A stretch of 64,000 nucleotides of DNA. Source: Caballeronia peredens (GTDB lineage: Bacteria; Pseudomonadota; Gammaproteobacteria; Burkholderiales; Burkholderiaceae). Under the pieces are notes generated by a model. That model had not been told where the DNA came from. It made no database searches and saw only the letters and a program-made list of their open reading frames with translations. Each line of letters starts with the position of its first letter. The stretch's first letter is position 1. The translations under genes and the position numbers were made by a program. Of this stretch, positions 52,354 through 61,195 are shown in pieces. The stretch lies in contig FCOH02000024.1 of the NCBI GenBank assembly GCA_001544595.2, forward strand, positions 23,639 through 87,638. Reading direction: 5' to 3'.

Positions 52354-53646
52354 ATGCCCACCGACGATTCCCCCCGCCACGCCTCTCCGATCAAGCCACC
52401 CCGCGCCGCGATCTTCGGCGAACATGCGCGCATCGTGCGCGATGCTTTTGCCGCGCTCGGACGCGAACTCATCGCGATCGTACCGACACAGGCGCGCGCG
52501 CTCTTCGCGACGCAGGCGATGCTGTCGGTCGGGCTCGCCGTCGCGCTCGCGTATGCGTTCCACCTGACCAACATCTGGTGGGCGGCGATCAGCGGCTTCG
52601 CGGTGATGCAGTCGAAATTCTCGGCATGTGCGCAGCGCGGCGTGCAGCGCGTCGTCGGCACGGTGGCGGGCGCGCTGATCGGCGCGGTCGCGGGACCGGT
52701 GATCGGCGACTCGCCGTGGCTTTTCACGCCGCTGCTCGGGGTGATCACGGGCGTGTCGGTGTATCGCGCGCTGGTGTCCGATGCGGGCTACGCGTGGGTG
52801 CTCGGCGCGGTGACGTCGCTGATGGTGACGTTCGAGGCGCATCGGCTGGCGTCCGCCGCGGCGACGGCATCGTTCGCGCTCCTGCGCGTGGCGGAAGTGG
52901 CCGTCGGGACGATCGCGTGCGTGGCCGTGTCGGCGCTGTTTCACGCGGGACTGCAGCACTATCGGAAGAAGCGCGGCGCGGCGCCGGTGCCGCGTGCGCA
53001 GGCAGCGTCGACGGTCGATCGCGTCGATGGCGTCAACGCGCAAGCCGTCAGCATCATGCCTTCCGATGCCGCGCAGGCGGTGCAGGCGGTCGAGGCATCG
53101 CATGTCGCGCGCGCAGAGCAGACCGCGCTCGCGATGCGCAGGCGTCTCGCGTGGCAGAGCGCATGGTCGGTGATGATTCTGGCGTCGCTGGCGTATGCGT
53201 GGAATCTGCCGGGCTTCGCGCAGGCGATGGTCACCGCGATCGCCGTGCTGATCCTGCCCGCATCGGCGCTCGGCAAGCCGACCAGCAGGCCGGTCACGGA
53301 GCGCATGATTCAGCGCTTCGTCGGCTGCCTGCTCGCGGGCGGAGTGAGCCTCGCGCTGCTGCCGTTAGTGGGCGACAACGCGCTCGTATGCATGATCGCG
53401 CTGTGCGCGGGCGTATGGATCGGCTGTCACGTACAGACCGGAACGCAAGGCGCGAGCTATGTGGGGCGGCAGTTCAGCATCGCGTTCATCATGGTGTTCG
53501 TGCAGGATCACCATTGGTCGTCGGATCCGATGCCCGCACTCACGCGACTCGCGGGCATTTTGTGCGGGATCGTGGTGTTGTCGGCGGTGATGGCGGCGGG
53601 GACTGTCTGGACGCAACGAAAAGCCCCGCGAACCGCGATGCGGTAA
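52354..53646 (+). CDS. FUSC-family membrane protein
   Basis: This 430-residue protein has two blocks of hydrophobic helices (about 55-190 and 285-425) separated by a soluble linker, as in the fusaric-acid-resistance FUSC/YccS type. Glycine-rich TVAGALIGAVAGPVIGDSPW in the first block and AGGVSLALLPLVGDNALVCM in the second match the duplicated half-domain. It may export aromatic acids or act on the envelope. The start at 52354 gives the best N-terminus. The terminator hairpin at 53634 includes its stop. Confidence 0.82.
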   Translation: MPTDDSPRHASPIKPPRAAIFGEHARIVRDAFAALGRELIAIVPTQARALFATQAMLSVGLAVALAYAFHLTNIWWAAISGFAVMQSKFSACAQRGVQRVVGTVAGALIGAVAGPVIGDSPWLFTPLLGVITGVSVYRALVSDAGYAWVLGAVTSLMVTFEAHRLASAAATASFALLRVAEVAVGTIACVAVSALFHAGLQHYRKKRGAAPVPRAQAASTVDRVDGVNAQAVSIMPSDAAQAVQAVEASHVARAEQTALAMRRRLAWQSAWSVMILASLAYAWNLPGFAQAMVTAIAVLILPASALGKPTSRPVTERMIQRFVGCLLAGGVSLALLPLVGDNALVCMIALCAGVWIGCHVQTGTQGASYVGRQFSIAFIMVFVQDHHWSSDPMPALTRLAGILCGIVVLSAVMAAGTVWTQRKAPRTAMR

Positions 53647-53666
53647 CGAAACCGCATCGCGCTTTC
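53634..53666 (+). terminator. Hairpin terminator overlapping the FUSC stop codon
   Basis: CGCGATGCGGT (53634-53644) pairs with ACCGCATCGCG (53651-53661) in an 11-bp stem, 6-nt loop, followed by CTTTCG. The TAA stop (53644-53646) lies at the top of the stem. The short T run makes it a moderate candidate. Confidence 0.55.
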
Positions 53667-53679
53667 GACGCTCGAAAAC

Positions 53680-55155
53680 TCAAGCCTCTTCCGCCCACGC
53701 CTGATTTTCCCGTGCCATCAACGCGCTGGACGCCGCGGGCCCGAAGGTTCCGGCGGTATAACCGCGCGGGCGGTCGCCCAGTTCCTTCCATCCGTTGAGA
53801 ATCGGCTCGACCCACGCCCATGCCGCTTCCAGTTCGTCGCGCCGCATGAAATGCGTGAGGCGTCCGCGAATCACGTCGATCAGCAAACGCTCATAGGCTT
53901 CGGCGCGCCGCTGCGTCATGGCCTGCTGGAAATCGAGATTGAGCGTGACCGGCTGCATGTGCATGCCGCTGCCGGGTTCCTTCGCCATCATCTGAAGCTG
54001 GATGGACTCTTCCGGCTGCAGCGTGATGGTGAGCCGGTTGCCATAGTGACGCGGACCGTCGGGGATGATGGAGAACGGCAGATCCGCGAAATCGATGACG
54101 ATCTCCGAACGGCGATTCTGCATGCGCTTGCCCGTGCGCAGGAAGAACGGCACGTTGGCCCAGCGCCAGTTGTTGATGTGCGCGCGCAACGCGACGAAGG
54201 TTTCCGCGCGGCTCTCGGCGGGCACGTTCGCTTCTTCGAGATAGCCCTTCACGGCCTCGCCGCCGACCGCGCCCGCCGTGTACTGGCCGCGCACGGTATC
54301 GCGCGCGATGTCCGCGACCGACATCGGCCGCAGCGATTTCAGCACCTTGAGCTTTTCGTCGCGGACGGCGTCCGGATCGAGCGACACGGGCGGCTCCATC
54401 GCGACGATGCACAGCAGCTGCATCAGATGGTTCTGCACCATGTCGCGCAGCGCGCCGGTGTGATCGTAGAAGCCCGCGCGGCTGCCGACGCCGACCGTTT
54501 CCGACACCGTGATCTGCACGCTCTTGATATACGGCGCCTGCCATAGCGGCCCGAAAATCGCGTTGCCGAAGCGCAGCACCATCAGGTTCTGCACCGTTTC
54601 CTTGCCGAGATAATGGTCGATGCGATAAATCTGCTCTTCCCGGAAGTGCTTGCCGACGGCGTCGTTGATCGCGCGCGCCGAGGCCAGATCGTGGCCGAGC
54701 GGCTTTTCCAGCACGACGCGCGAAGTCGTGTCGAGAATGCCGGCAGCGTCGAGGTTGTCGCAGATGGTCACGAACAATTCCGGCGACGTCGACAGATACA
54801 GCACGCGCTGCGAATTCGGACGCACGGCGTGCGCGAGCCGCTGGAAATCGTCGGGATTTTCGACATCGACGCGCACGTAATCGAAGAGCGCGAGGAATTT
54901 GTCCCACGACTGGGCATCGAAGGCCTTCGCGTCGATGAATGCGCGCGATTGTCCTTCCATGAAGTTCTTCAGGTAATCCTCGCGCGTCCAGTCTTTGCGG
55001 CCGATCGCGAGAATGCGCGTGTCGGCGGGAAGGTTGCAGTGCGTGTGCGCCATGTAGAGCGCCGGCAGCAGCTTGCGCGCCGCCAGATCTCCGCCGCCGC
55101 CGAAGATGATCATGTCCAGCGGGCGTTCGTTCGAGGGAGAGGTTGGATTCGTCAT
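53680..55155 (-). CDS. zwf: Glucose-6-phosphate 1-dehydrogenase
   Basis: This 491-residue enzyme catalyses the first step of the pentose phosphate and Entner-Doudoroff pathways, making NADPH. The coenzyme motif IIFGGGGDLAARKLLPALYM lies near the N-terminus (GGGGDL in place of GASGDL), the catalytic RIDHYLGKE is near residue 177, and KPLGHDLASARAIND is the second conserved block. No pgl, edd or eda gene adjoins it. It is convergent with the FUSC gene. Confidence 0.96.
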   Translation of the reverse strand: MTNPTSPSNERPLDMIIFGGGGDLAARKLLPALYMAHTHCNLPADTRILAIGRKDWTREDYLKNFMEGQSRAFIDAKAFDAQSWDKFLALFDYVRVDVENPDDFQRLAHAVRPNSQRVLYLSTSPELFVTICDNLDAAGILDTTSRVVLEKPLGHDLASARAINDAVGKHFREEQIYRIDHYLGKETVQNLMVLRFGNAIFGPLWQAPYIKSVQITVSETVGVGSRAGFYDHTGALRDMVQNHLMQLLCIVAMEPPVSLDPDAVRDEKLKVLKSLRPMSVADIARDTVRGQYTAGAVGGEAVKGYLEEANVPAESRAETFVALRAHINNWRWANVPFFLRTGKRMQNRRSEIVIDFADLPFSIIPDGPRHYGNRLTITLQPEESIQLQMMAKEPGSGMHMQPVTLNLDFQQAMTQRRAEAYERLLIDVIRGRLTHFMRRDELEAAWAWVEPILNGWKELGDRPRGYTAGTFGPAASSALMARENQAWAEEA

Positions 55156-55318
55156 GGTGCGTGAGCCGTCAAGGGTTCAGTAAGCCGAAAGCGCGGCGAC
55201 CGGTCGCGGTCGTTCGAGAGAGCTATGTTGCATGTTTTGCCGGCATTTTGCACGGTGGCCGCGCTAACGGACGTTCGATTCGATCGGCCGCATACGAAAT
55301 ATCAGCGGCGGCGCGCGT

Positions 55319-56227
55319 TTAGTCCGACCAGCTCAACGATGGATCGGCGCGCAGCGTCGCGACGGCGAGATCCAGGAACGCGCGCACCTTTTGCGTGACG
55401 TGACGTCCTTCGCGATGCACGAGCTGGATCGGAATGGCAGGCGGCCCGAATTCGGGCAACACGATGACGAGACTGCCCTCGTTCACATATTGCGCGACCT
55501 GATACGAGAGCAGCCGGGCGATGCCGAAATCCGCGAGCGCGGCGCTGATGGCGGAATCGTTGGTCGTGGTCGTCAGGCGCGGATGTGCGCGCACGAGGAT
55601 TTGCCGTTCGCCGTCGTGCAGACGCCATTCGGCCGGCGTCGACGCACCGGTCGACGCGATGACCACATGCTCCGCGAGATCGTCCGGATGGCGCGGCGTG
55701 CCGTGCTTCGCAAGATACGCGGGCGATGCGCACAGCACGCGCCGCACGCGCCCGACGCTGATCGCCTGCAACGACGAGTCCGGCAGTTGCGCGATGCGCA
55801 CCGCCACGTCGATGCCTTCATCGACGAGATTCACGACGCGGTCGACGAACCAGCAGTTCGCATCGGCATCGGGATAGCGGCGCAGATAGTCGAGCACGAC
55901 CGGCGTGACGTGCAGCCGGCCGAACATGACCGGCGCGGTGATCGAGAGCACGCCGCGCGGCGATGAGTGCGTCCCCGTCGCGGAAAGCTCAGCGGTGTCG
56001 ATTTCGCCGAGAATGCGGCGGCAGTCTTCGAAATAGCCGCTGCCGGCGTCGGTGAGACGCACGACGCGCGTCGTGCGCGTGAGCAGGCGCACGCCGAGAT
56101 GCTCTTCGAGTTCGGTCACGACGCGGCTCACGACCGACGGCGAGATGTCGAGCTTGCGCGCCGCCGATGCGAAGCCGCCGGTCTCGACCACCGTGACGAA
56201 GGTCGCCATTGCCTGGAAACGGTCCAT
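55319..56227 (-). CDS. LysR-family transcriptional regulator
   Basis: This 302-residue LysR regulator has its HTH at residues 3-60 (ETGGFASAARKLDISPSVVS) and an effector domain with GIDVAVRIAQLPDSSLQAIS, as in the large group near efflux or dehydrogenase genes. It lies 90 bp downstream of the oxidoreductase end, on the same strand, and may form the tail of that operon or stand alone. Its target is unclear. Confidence 0.9.
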   Translation of the reverse strand: MDRFQAMATFVTVVETGGFASAARKLDISPSVVSRVVTELEEHLGVRLLTRTTRVVRLTDAGSGYFEDCRRILGEIDTAELSATGTHSSPRGVLSITAPVMFGRLHVTPVVLDYLRRYPDADANCWFVDRVVNLVDEGIDVAVRIAQLPDSSLQAISVGRVRRVLCASPAYLAKHGTPRHPDDLAEHVVIASTGASTPAEWRLHDGERQILVRAHPRLTTTTNDSAISAALADFGIARLLSYQVAQYVNEGSLVIVLPEFGPPAIPIQLVHREGRHVTQKVRAFLDLAVATLRADPSLSWSD

Positions 56228-56317
56228 GAGAAAGCGCGGGGCATGCTGGCGTGAGGGATGCCGTGCATTCTCGGGGATAAGGGCGCGGGGAGCAATCCAC
56301 CGTCGCCTCGAAACCCA

Positions 56318-58405
56318 TCACAAATCCAGTTCCAGCCCGCCTTCCTCGTCCCCCGCCGGCACGGCGCAGCAGATCAGCGCTTCTTCGTCGCCGACATGAA
56401 ACGCCGGCTCGCTCTCATACGACACCGCGCCCTTCACGATGCGCGTCCTGCACGTCCCGCACGTGCCGCCGCGGCAGTTGAACTCCGGCGCGAGACCGCT
56501 CGCTTCCGCGAGTTCCAGCAACGTGCCGCTGCCCGGCTTCCACTGCGCATCGGTCGCCGACTTCACGAAGCTCACCTTCACCGGCTCGGCGGCGGCGGGA
56601 CGCATCGGCTTCACGTCCGCGCCGCGATCCGCCGTGCGCTTCAGCGCCGACGGACCGAACGCCTCCGCATGAATGCGCGCATCTGACACATTCAGCCGGC
56701 GCAGGCCGTCGTAGATCGATTGCATGAACGTGCCCGGCCCGCACATATAAAAATCGTAATCGTTGAACGGCAGCCGGCTCGTCAGCAGATCGAGATCGAT
56801 GCGCCCCGACACGTCGTAATCGCGCGTCAGCTCCGCGCCCTGCGTGTCGCTCAGCACACGAATCACATGCACCGCGCCGCCCGCGGCCTGCGCGAGATCG
56901 TCGATTTCCCGGACGAACGCGCGGCTCGCCAGCGCATGCGCCGACACGATCATCCACACCGGACGCACGCGCCGCTTGCGCAGTCCTTCGTAGACCACGT
57001 GCCGCAGCATCGCGAGCATGGGCGTGATGCCGACGCCCGCCGCCATCAGCACGGCGGGGCGCGGTTCCAGAGCATCGATCGTGAAATCGCCCGCGGGCGC
57101 GCGTGCTTCGATCGTGTCGCCGGTCTTCAGCGTGTCGTGCAGATACGCCGACACACGCCCGTCACGCTTCACGCTGATGCGGTACACGCCGTCCGACGGC
57201 GCCACCGACAGCGTGTACGTGCGGATCTGCGGCTTCGCCTCGCCCGGCAGCGTGACGCGGATCGGCAGATGCTGGCCGGCCTGATGCGGGATAAGTCCGG
57301 CGCCGTCGTCCGGGACGAGGTGAAACGAGCGGATCGAGTCGCTTTCATCGACGATCCGGCTCACGCGGAACGTGCGCCACACGTTCGCGAGCGTCGCTGC
57401 CCGGATGCGCTCGGCCACTTGCTGCCAGTCGCCGGTCATCAGCGAATTCGGCGATGCACCGTCGCGGCGCGACGCCCAGCGCAACGGCAGCGCTGCCTCG
57501 CGATACACGATGCGGCGCGGCGTGAAACGCCACAGCCGTTCGGCGCCCTGAAACGCGGCGATCTCCGGCGAATCGAGCAGAACTTCGGCGTCGCCGGCCA
57601 TCTGCAGCAGCGTGCCCGTTTCGAAGTCGGCGAACACGATGCCCGCGCGGCCGTTTTCGAGAATATTGCCGAGCGTGTTGAAGAACAGATTGCCCGCGAA
57701 ATCGGGAATGGTGAGCACGCCGTCATCCGACAGACGCACGAAGCCCGGCTTGCCGCCGCGATGCGACACGTCCACTTGCCGATGCCCGTCCTCGCGATCG
57801 AAATACGACGCGACGAACAGCGTATCCGCGCCCGTGATCATCTCGCGCGCCCGCGCCGACAACGCGTCGAGCATGACCGGCCGCACCGGCGACGGCACGG
57901 CCGGATCGCGCACGAATTCGAAATCGCGCAACTGGATGTACTGCGGGCAATTGCCGAAACTCTGCTCGACGGCCATGTCGAAGCGAGCGTTCGCGCCGTC
58001 GCGATGAATCACGCCGTTCACGCGGTTGCGGCGGCGCGTGTGCAATTCGATGCCGAGCAGGCCGATCGATGCGCCGTCGTTCATGCCGGCGTCGGCGGGA
58101 TCGAGCGGATCGCGCGCGCGCCCGATGCCGAGCGTCGTCGTGTCCGTCGCCTGCATGAAGCCCGGATATCCGGCGAGAAGCGTCGCCCACGGATCGCCGC
58201 GTTCGTCGACGGCGCCCGCCACGATGAACGGCAGTTGCGCGAAAAACTGGCGATGCTGCTCGGGCATGTAATCGCGCACGACGCGGCGACCCACGCCGTC
58301 CATGCGCTCGTACGCGCCGGCCGCTTTCTGCAGCGTGATTTCGCCGCGATGCCACGGCGAGGGCGTCGCGACGGGCGCGACGGGGGAAACCGCGGAAGTG
58401 GACAT
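56318..58405 (-). CDS. Three-domain oxidoreductase: PNPOx-like, FAD/NAD reductase, 2Fe-2S ferredoxin
   Basis: This is a 695-residue fusion. The N-terminal pyridoxamine-phosphate-oxidase-like flavin domain (about 30-330: DERGDPWATLLAGYPGFMQA) joins a ferredoxin-reductase FAD/NAD domain (about 355-590: RTYTLSVAPSDGVYRISVKR, MAAGVGITPMLAMLR, MCGPGTFMQSIYDGL). The C-terminal 2Fe-2S domain has cysteines in FNCRGGTCGTCRTR and ICCAVP. It moves electrons from NAD(P)H to an unknown acceptor. A GST gene lies 61 bp upstream on the same strand. Confidence 0.9.
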   Translation of the reverse strand: MSTSAVSPVAPVATPSPWHRGEITLQKAAGAYERMDGVGRRVVRDYMPEQHRQFFAQLPFIVAGAVDERGDPWATLLAGYPGFMQATDTTTLGIGRARDPLDPADAGMNDGASIGLLGIELHTRRRNRVNGVIHRDGANARFDMAVEQSFGNCPQYIQLRDFEFVRDPAVPSPVRPVMLDALSARAREMITGADTLFVASYFDREDGHRQVDVSHRGGKPGFVRLSDDGVLTIPDFAGNLFFNTLGNILENGRAGIVFADFETGTLLQMAGDAEVLLDSPEIAAFQGAERLWRFTPRRIVYREAALPLRWASRRDGASPNSLMTGDWQQVAERIRAATLANVWRTFRVSRIVDESDSIRSFHLVPDDGAGLIPHQAGQHLPIRVTLPGEAKPQIRTYTLSVAPSDGVYRISVKRDGRVSAYLHDTLKTGDTIEARAPAGDFTIDALEPRPAVLMAAGVGITPMLAMLRHVVYEGLRKRRVRPVWMIVSAHALASRAFVREIDDLAQAAGGAVHVIRVLSDTQGAELTRDYDVSGRIDLDLLTSRLPFNDYDFYMCGPGTFMQSIYDGLRRLNVSDARIHAEAFGPSALKRTADRGADVKPMRPAAAEPVKVSFVKSATDAQWKPGSGTLLELAEASGLAPEFNCRGGTCGTCRTRIVKGAVSYESEPAFHVGDEEALICCAVPAGDEEGGLELDL

Positions 58406-58466
58406 GATCGTATGCCTCCACACGCCGGGCGTGGCGGCAGCGCAAATGCGCCGCCGCCGCGTCACT

Positions 58467-59087
58467 TTACGCCGCGAGACCCACGGCTGTCTTTTGAAAC
58501 GGCACGAAGCCGGGGAGCGCCTCGACGCGACGCAGCCACGCGTTCACGTTCTTGTACGCGGACAAATCGACGTTGCCTTCCGGCGCGCGGGCGATGTAGC
58601 TGTAAAGCGCGACGTCCGCGATGGTCGGATGCGCGGCGTCGATGTCCGCGATCCAGTCGCGCGCGGCGAGTTGCGCGTCGATCAGCGTGAGAATCGCGTG
58701 CGCGCGGGCAATGACTTCCGCCGCGTCGAACTTGCTGCCGAACACGGTGATGAGCCGCGCGGCGGCCGGCCCGAACGCGATCTGCCCCGCCGCGACCGAC
58801 AGCCAGCGCTGCACCGCCGCGGCGCCCGCGGGCGTGTCGGGCAGCCAGTTCTTGTCGCCGTATTTGGCAGCGAGATAGACGAGGATCGCGTTCGAATCGG
58901 AGATGATGTGGTTGCCATCGACGAGCACCGGAACCTGGCCGAACGCGTTCAGCTTCAGATATTCGGGCGTCTTGTGGGCGCCCTTGGCGAGATCGACGAA
59001 CACTTCTTCGTGCTCGACGCCCAGCAGATTCAGGAACAGGCGCGCGCGGTGCGAGTGCCCGGACAGCGGATGCTGATAAATCTTCAT
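58467..59087 (-). CDS. Glutathione S-transferase family protein
   Basis: This 206-residue GST has a thioredoxin-like N-terminal domain (MKIYQHPLSGHSHRARLFLN, GQVPVLVDGNHIISDSNAIL with the conserved cis-Pro and Ser) and an all-alpha C-terminal domain (WIADIDAAHPTIADVALYSY). It conjugates glutathione or reduces it from thiols. The start at 59087 was chosen on the family N-terminus. It leads the three-domain oxidoreductase in an apparent two-gene operon, suggesting a linked detoxification step. Confidence 0.9.
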   Translation of the reverse strand: MKIYQHPLSGHSHRARLFLNLLGVEHEEVFVDLAKGAHKTPEYLKLNAFGQVPVLVDGNHIISDSNAILVYLAAKYGDKNWLPDTPAGAAAVQRWLSVAAGQIAFGPAAARLITVFGSKFDAAEVIARAHAILTLIDAQLAARDWIADIDAAHPTIADVALYSYIARAPEGNVDLSAYKNVNAWLRRVEALPGFVPFQKTAVGLAA

Positions 59088-59181
59088 TGCAAGATCCTCG
59101 GTTCGATTGATGGCCGGGAGCCGCCCCGTCCTGTGAATCAAGTATCGGTTCTTGCTGAATGAAGCGGAATACAAGAGAAAT

Positions 59182-59740
59182 TCAAATCACTGTTCTCGAA
59201 ACGCGAACGATGAACGCGGTACGGCGGCATGTCATCGTCCGGTCGCACGTGAACGGCAGCGGAATCTCGGCGGGAATCGGGCAGACGCAAGGCTTGCCGT
59301 GGCGGCGCTCGATCCGTTCCGCCTTCGCATCGCCGATGATCGACGGCTGCGCGAGCGATTCCAGCGCCGAGGCCGCCAGCGTCTTCGCGGCGAGCAACAT
59401 GCCCTTGTGCGCCAGCGACGTTTTTCCCTGCGCGACGAGCTGCCACGAATGAAACGGCGTGCCGAACGCGAAGCAGCTGACGAAACACTGCGCGGTCGGC
59501 GTGACCCAGCTGACGTCGCCGACGTCGCCGACGTCGGTCGAGCCGTACAGCGGCTTCTCGTTGCCCGGCTCGTCAGTTTCGATGCGGTCGAACAGCGGCT
59601 GCGGATCGCGCCACGCGTGCGTGAGGGAACGCGACGCGCTTTCGATATCGTCCGCGGACAGCGTGTCGGTTTGCAGCTTGCGGGTGAAGGCGGTTTCGTC
59701 GGCGTTGTAGGCGGGCGCGCTGAGCGTCCACGCGCGCGAT
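59182..59740 (-). pseudogene. abgB: abgB-like gene remnant (3' part of an M20 amidohydrolase)
   Basis: From about residue 51 of the minus-strand reading the sequence matches the C-terminal third of p-aminobenzoyl-glutamate hydrolase subunit B: RAWTLSAPAYNADETAFTRK, YGSTDVGDVGDVSWVTPTAQ, GTPFHSWQLVAQGKTSLAHK and KPCVCPIPAEIPLPF. Similarity stops abruptly near 59736. The upstream two thirds, including the metal-binding half, are missing, and no start codon is plausible. It abuts a 5'-truncated LysR gene pointing the other way, so it is a deletion remnant. Confidence 0.8.
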
Positions 59741-60205
59741 TTCGCGGGTCTGCGCTGCGTCGAACGCGCGACCTTTGCGATGTGGTTCGCGGTGAGCCGG
59801 CGCGGCGCGCTGGCCGACGGGGCGTCGCTCGCCGATCTGCGCGACGCCGAATGGCTGCACATCGGTTCGTCCGACGAGTTCCGCACCTTTCTCGCGACGC
59901 AGTTCGAGCGCGCGGGCCTGCCGCCGCCGCGCCGCGTGACGCGCTGCGCATCGCAGACGCTTTATTTCGGGCTCGCCCTCGACAGCGACATGGTGACGTC
60001 GTGGACACATCTCGCGCTGCGCGGCGAGGATGCGCTCGAGCAGCTGAAGACGCTGGATCTCATCGAGCAGCCGCCGGCGCGGCGGCTCTTTCTGCTGTCG
60101 CGGCGCGACGCCGTGCTGACGGGATCGGCGGAACGCTTCGTCGAATGCATCACGGACGTGTTGAAGAAGCGCCCCAGCCGGGCGTCCGCGCTCAGTTCGG
60201 TGTAG
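59738..60205 (+). pseudogene. 5'-truncated LysR regulator gene remnant
   Basis: The frame encodes only a LysR effector-domain C-terminus: DFAGLRCVERATFAMWFAVS, WLHIGSSDEFRTFLATQFER, RCASQTLYFGLALDSDMVTS and a normal C-terminal end. The HTH and first half of the effector domain are absent, and no promoter or ribosome-binding site is visible at the earliest ATG (59780). It is fused head-to-head with the abgB remnant, which suggests one deletion removed the middle of a divergent regulator/abg locus. Confidence 0.8.
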
Positions 60206-60494
60206 GCACGTTCGCCTTGTTGCCCGCGAGCGGCGAGCCGTAGCCGCCGCTGTTCGCGTTGTTCGGCAGCCCGTTGACGAGTTGCGCGCGCGGGTCGCTC
60301 GGATTGAGATTGAGTTCGCCGGCCTGCGCATTGCCGTGCGTCGGATACTGGCTGCCGAGCGGCGCGTCCGGCATAAGCCGCGTGCTGTTCTGCGGCGCGT
60401 ACATGTCGGTTTCGACGCTCGGATGCAACTGCGCCGACGCGGACGTGGCGGCACAAGCCGCAATGACGACGAGTACGATGCGTGTCGCTTTCAT
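60192..60494 (-). CDS. Small exported protein of unknown function
   Basis: This 100-residue protein, from MKATRIVLVVIAACAATSASA, carries a clean signal peptide. The mature chain is proline, glycine and asparagine rich (HPSVETDMYAPQNSTRLMPD, NLNPSDPRAQLVNGLPNNAN) and probably unstructured. Its stop overlaps the LysR remnant end by 14 bp. A decamer-repeat tract lies 36 bp upstream. No family is recognised. Confidence 0.75.
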   Translation of the reverse strand: MKATRIVLVVIAACAATSASAQLHPSVETDMYAPQNSTRLMPDAPLGSQYPTHGNAQAGELNLNPSDPRAQLVNGLPNNANSGGYGSPLAGNKANVPTPN

Positions 60495-60529
60495 GTCTGA
60501 CTCCTCGGGTGAGCCGGTCGCGCCTGGTC

Positions 60530-60596
60530 GGAATAGTCGGGAAAGTTCGGGAAGGATCTGAAGATTCGTGAAGAATCGGGAAGATTCGCGAGACGT
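60530..60596 (+). repeat. Degenerate 9-10 bp tandem repeats
   Basis: Seven imperfect copies of TCGGGAAGA start at 60530, 60539, 60549, 60559, 60568, 60578 and 60588, with spacing of 9 or 10 bp. They lie just upstream of the small exported protein gene, where a regulator with helical periodicity could bind. They read TCTTCCCGA toward the gene. Confidence 0.55.
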
Positions 60597-60684
60597 GGCC
60601 GCAGACGACCAGTCTATTCCGCGCGCGCCGGACACACGCGGATCACCCTACCGGCAACCAGTCCAGCGTTTGTTCCTGTCTCGC

Positions 60685-60867
60685 CTACTTTTTGTGCTTC
60701 TTCAATTTTGCCTTGCGCTTGGGTCTTTCATCGATGATGCGTGCGCGATGCTTGTCCTTCATCTTCTTCCATTGCCTGCATTCGTCCTTCGTGCGCAGGC
60801 AGCCGATGCACAAACCGGTCTTCTCGTCGAACTTGCAAATGCTGATGCAGGGTGAATCGACTCCCAT
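60685..60867 (-). CDS. DUF1289 small cysteine-rich protein
   Basis: This 60-residue protein starts MGVDSPCISICKFDEKTGLC and carries the DUF1289 pattern C-x3-C-x7-C-x2-C followed by GCLRTKDECRQWKKM. The four cysteines could bind iron or zinc. A very basic tail (KRKAKLKKHKK) follows. It ends 190 bp before the start of the small exported gene on the same strand. Function unknown. Confidence 0.85.
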   Translation of the reverse strand: MGVDSPCISICKFDEKTGLCIGCLRTKDECRQWKKMKDKHRARIIDERPKRKAKLKKHKK

Positions 60868-61195
60868 GATGTCTTCCGTGAGGGCGTGCGGCGCACGCAT
60901 GAGGCGGGACCGTCAATGTCGCACGCGCGATGCCCGCCCATCCAACTGATTGTTCCGATCGCGATGATAGATGCGGTCCGCGCTCCGCGCCGCTCCCGTA
61001 TTTCCTCACCGTTGAAGCGATTGCAGTAAAATTCGGCTCCCGAATAGACTCACCTCAGCGTGCACGGCGGCGCAGCGACGGCACATGCCTTGCTTGATGT
61101 CGCGTGACCCTGCACGAAAGCTGGCCGCGCCGCCGCATGTCGGGCGCCGCGCGCCTTTCATCCCGCGCCTTTCACTCTGATAGCGAGCCGTCTCC
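60868..61195. other. 328-bp intergenic region without a convincing gene
   Basis: This separates the divergent DUF1289 and AI-2E family genes and must carry both promoters. No terminator, RNA gene or repeat is obvious. The plus-strand gene has no strong Shine-Dalgarno close to its ATG (GCGAGCCGTCTCC). Confidence 0.4.

Noticed and set aside
56720..58690. 656-residue plus-strand open frame opposite the three-domain oxidoreductase
   Set aside because: No recognisable domain; the minus strand carries intact flavin, NAD and 2Fe-2S motifs.
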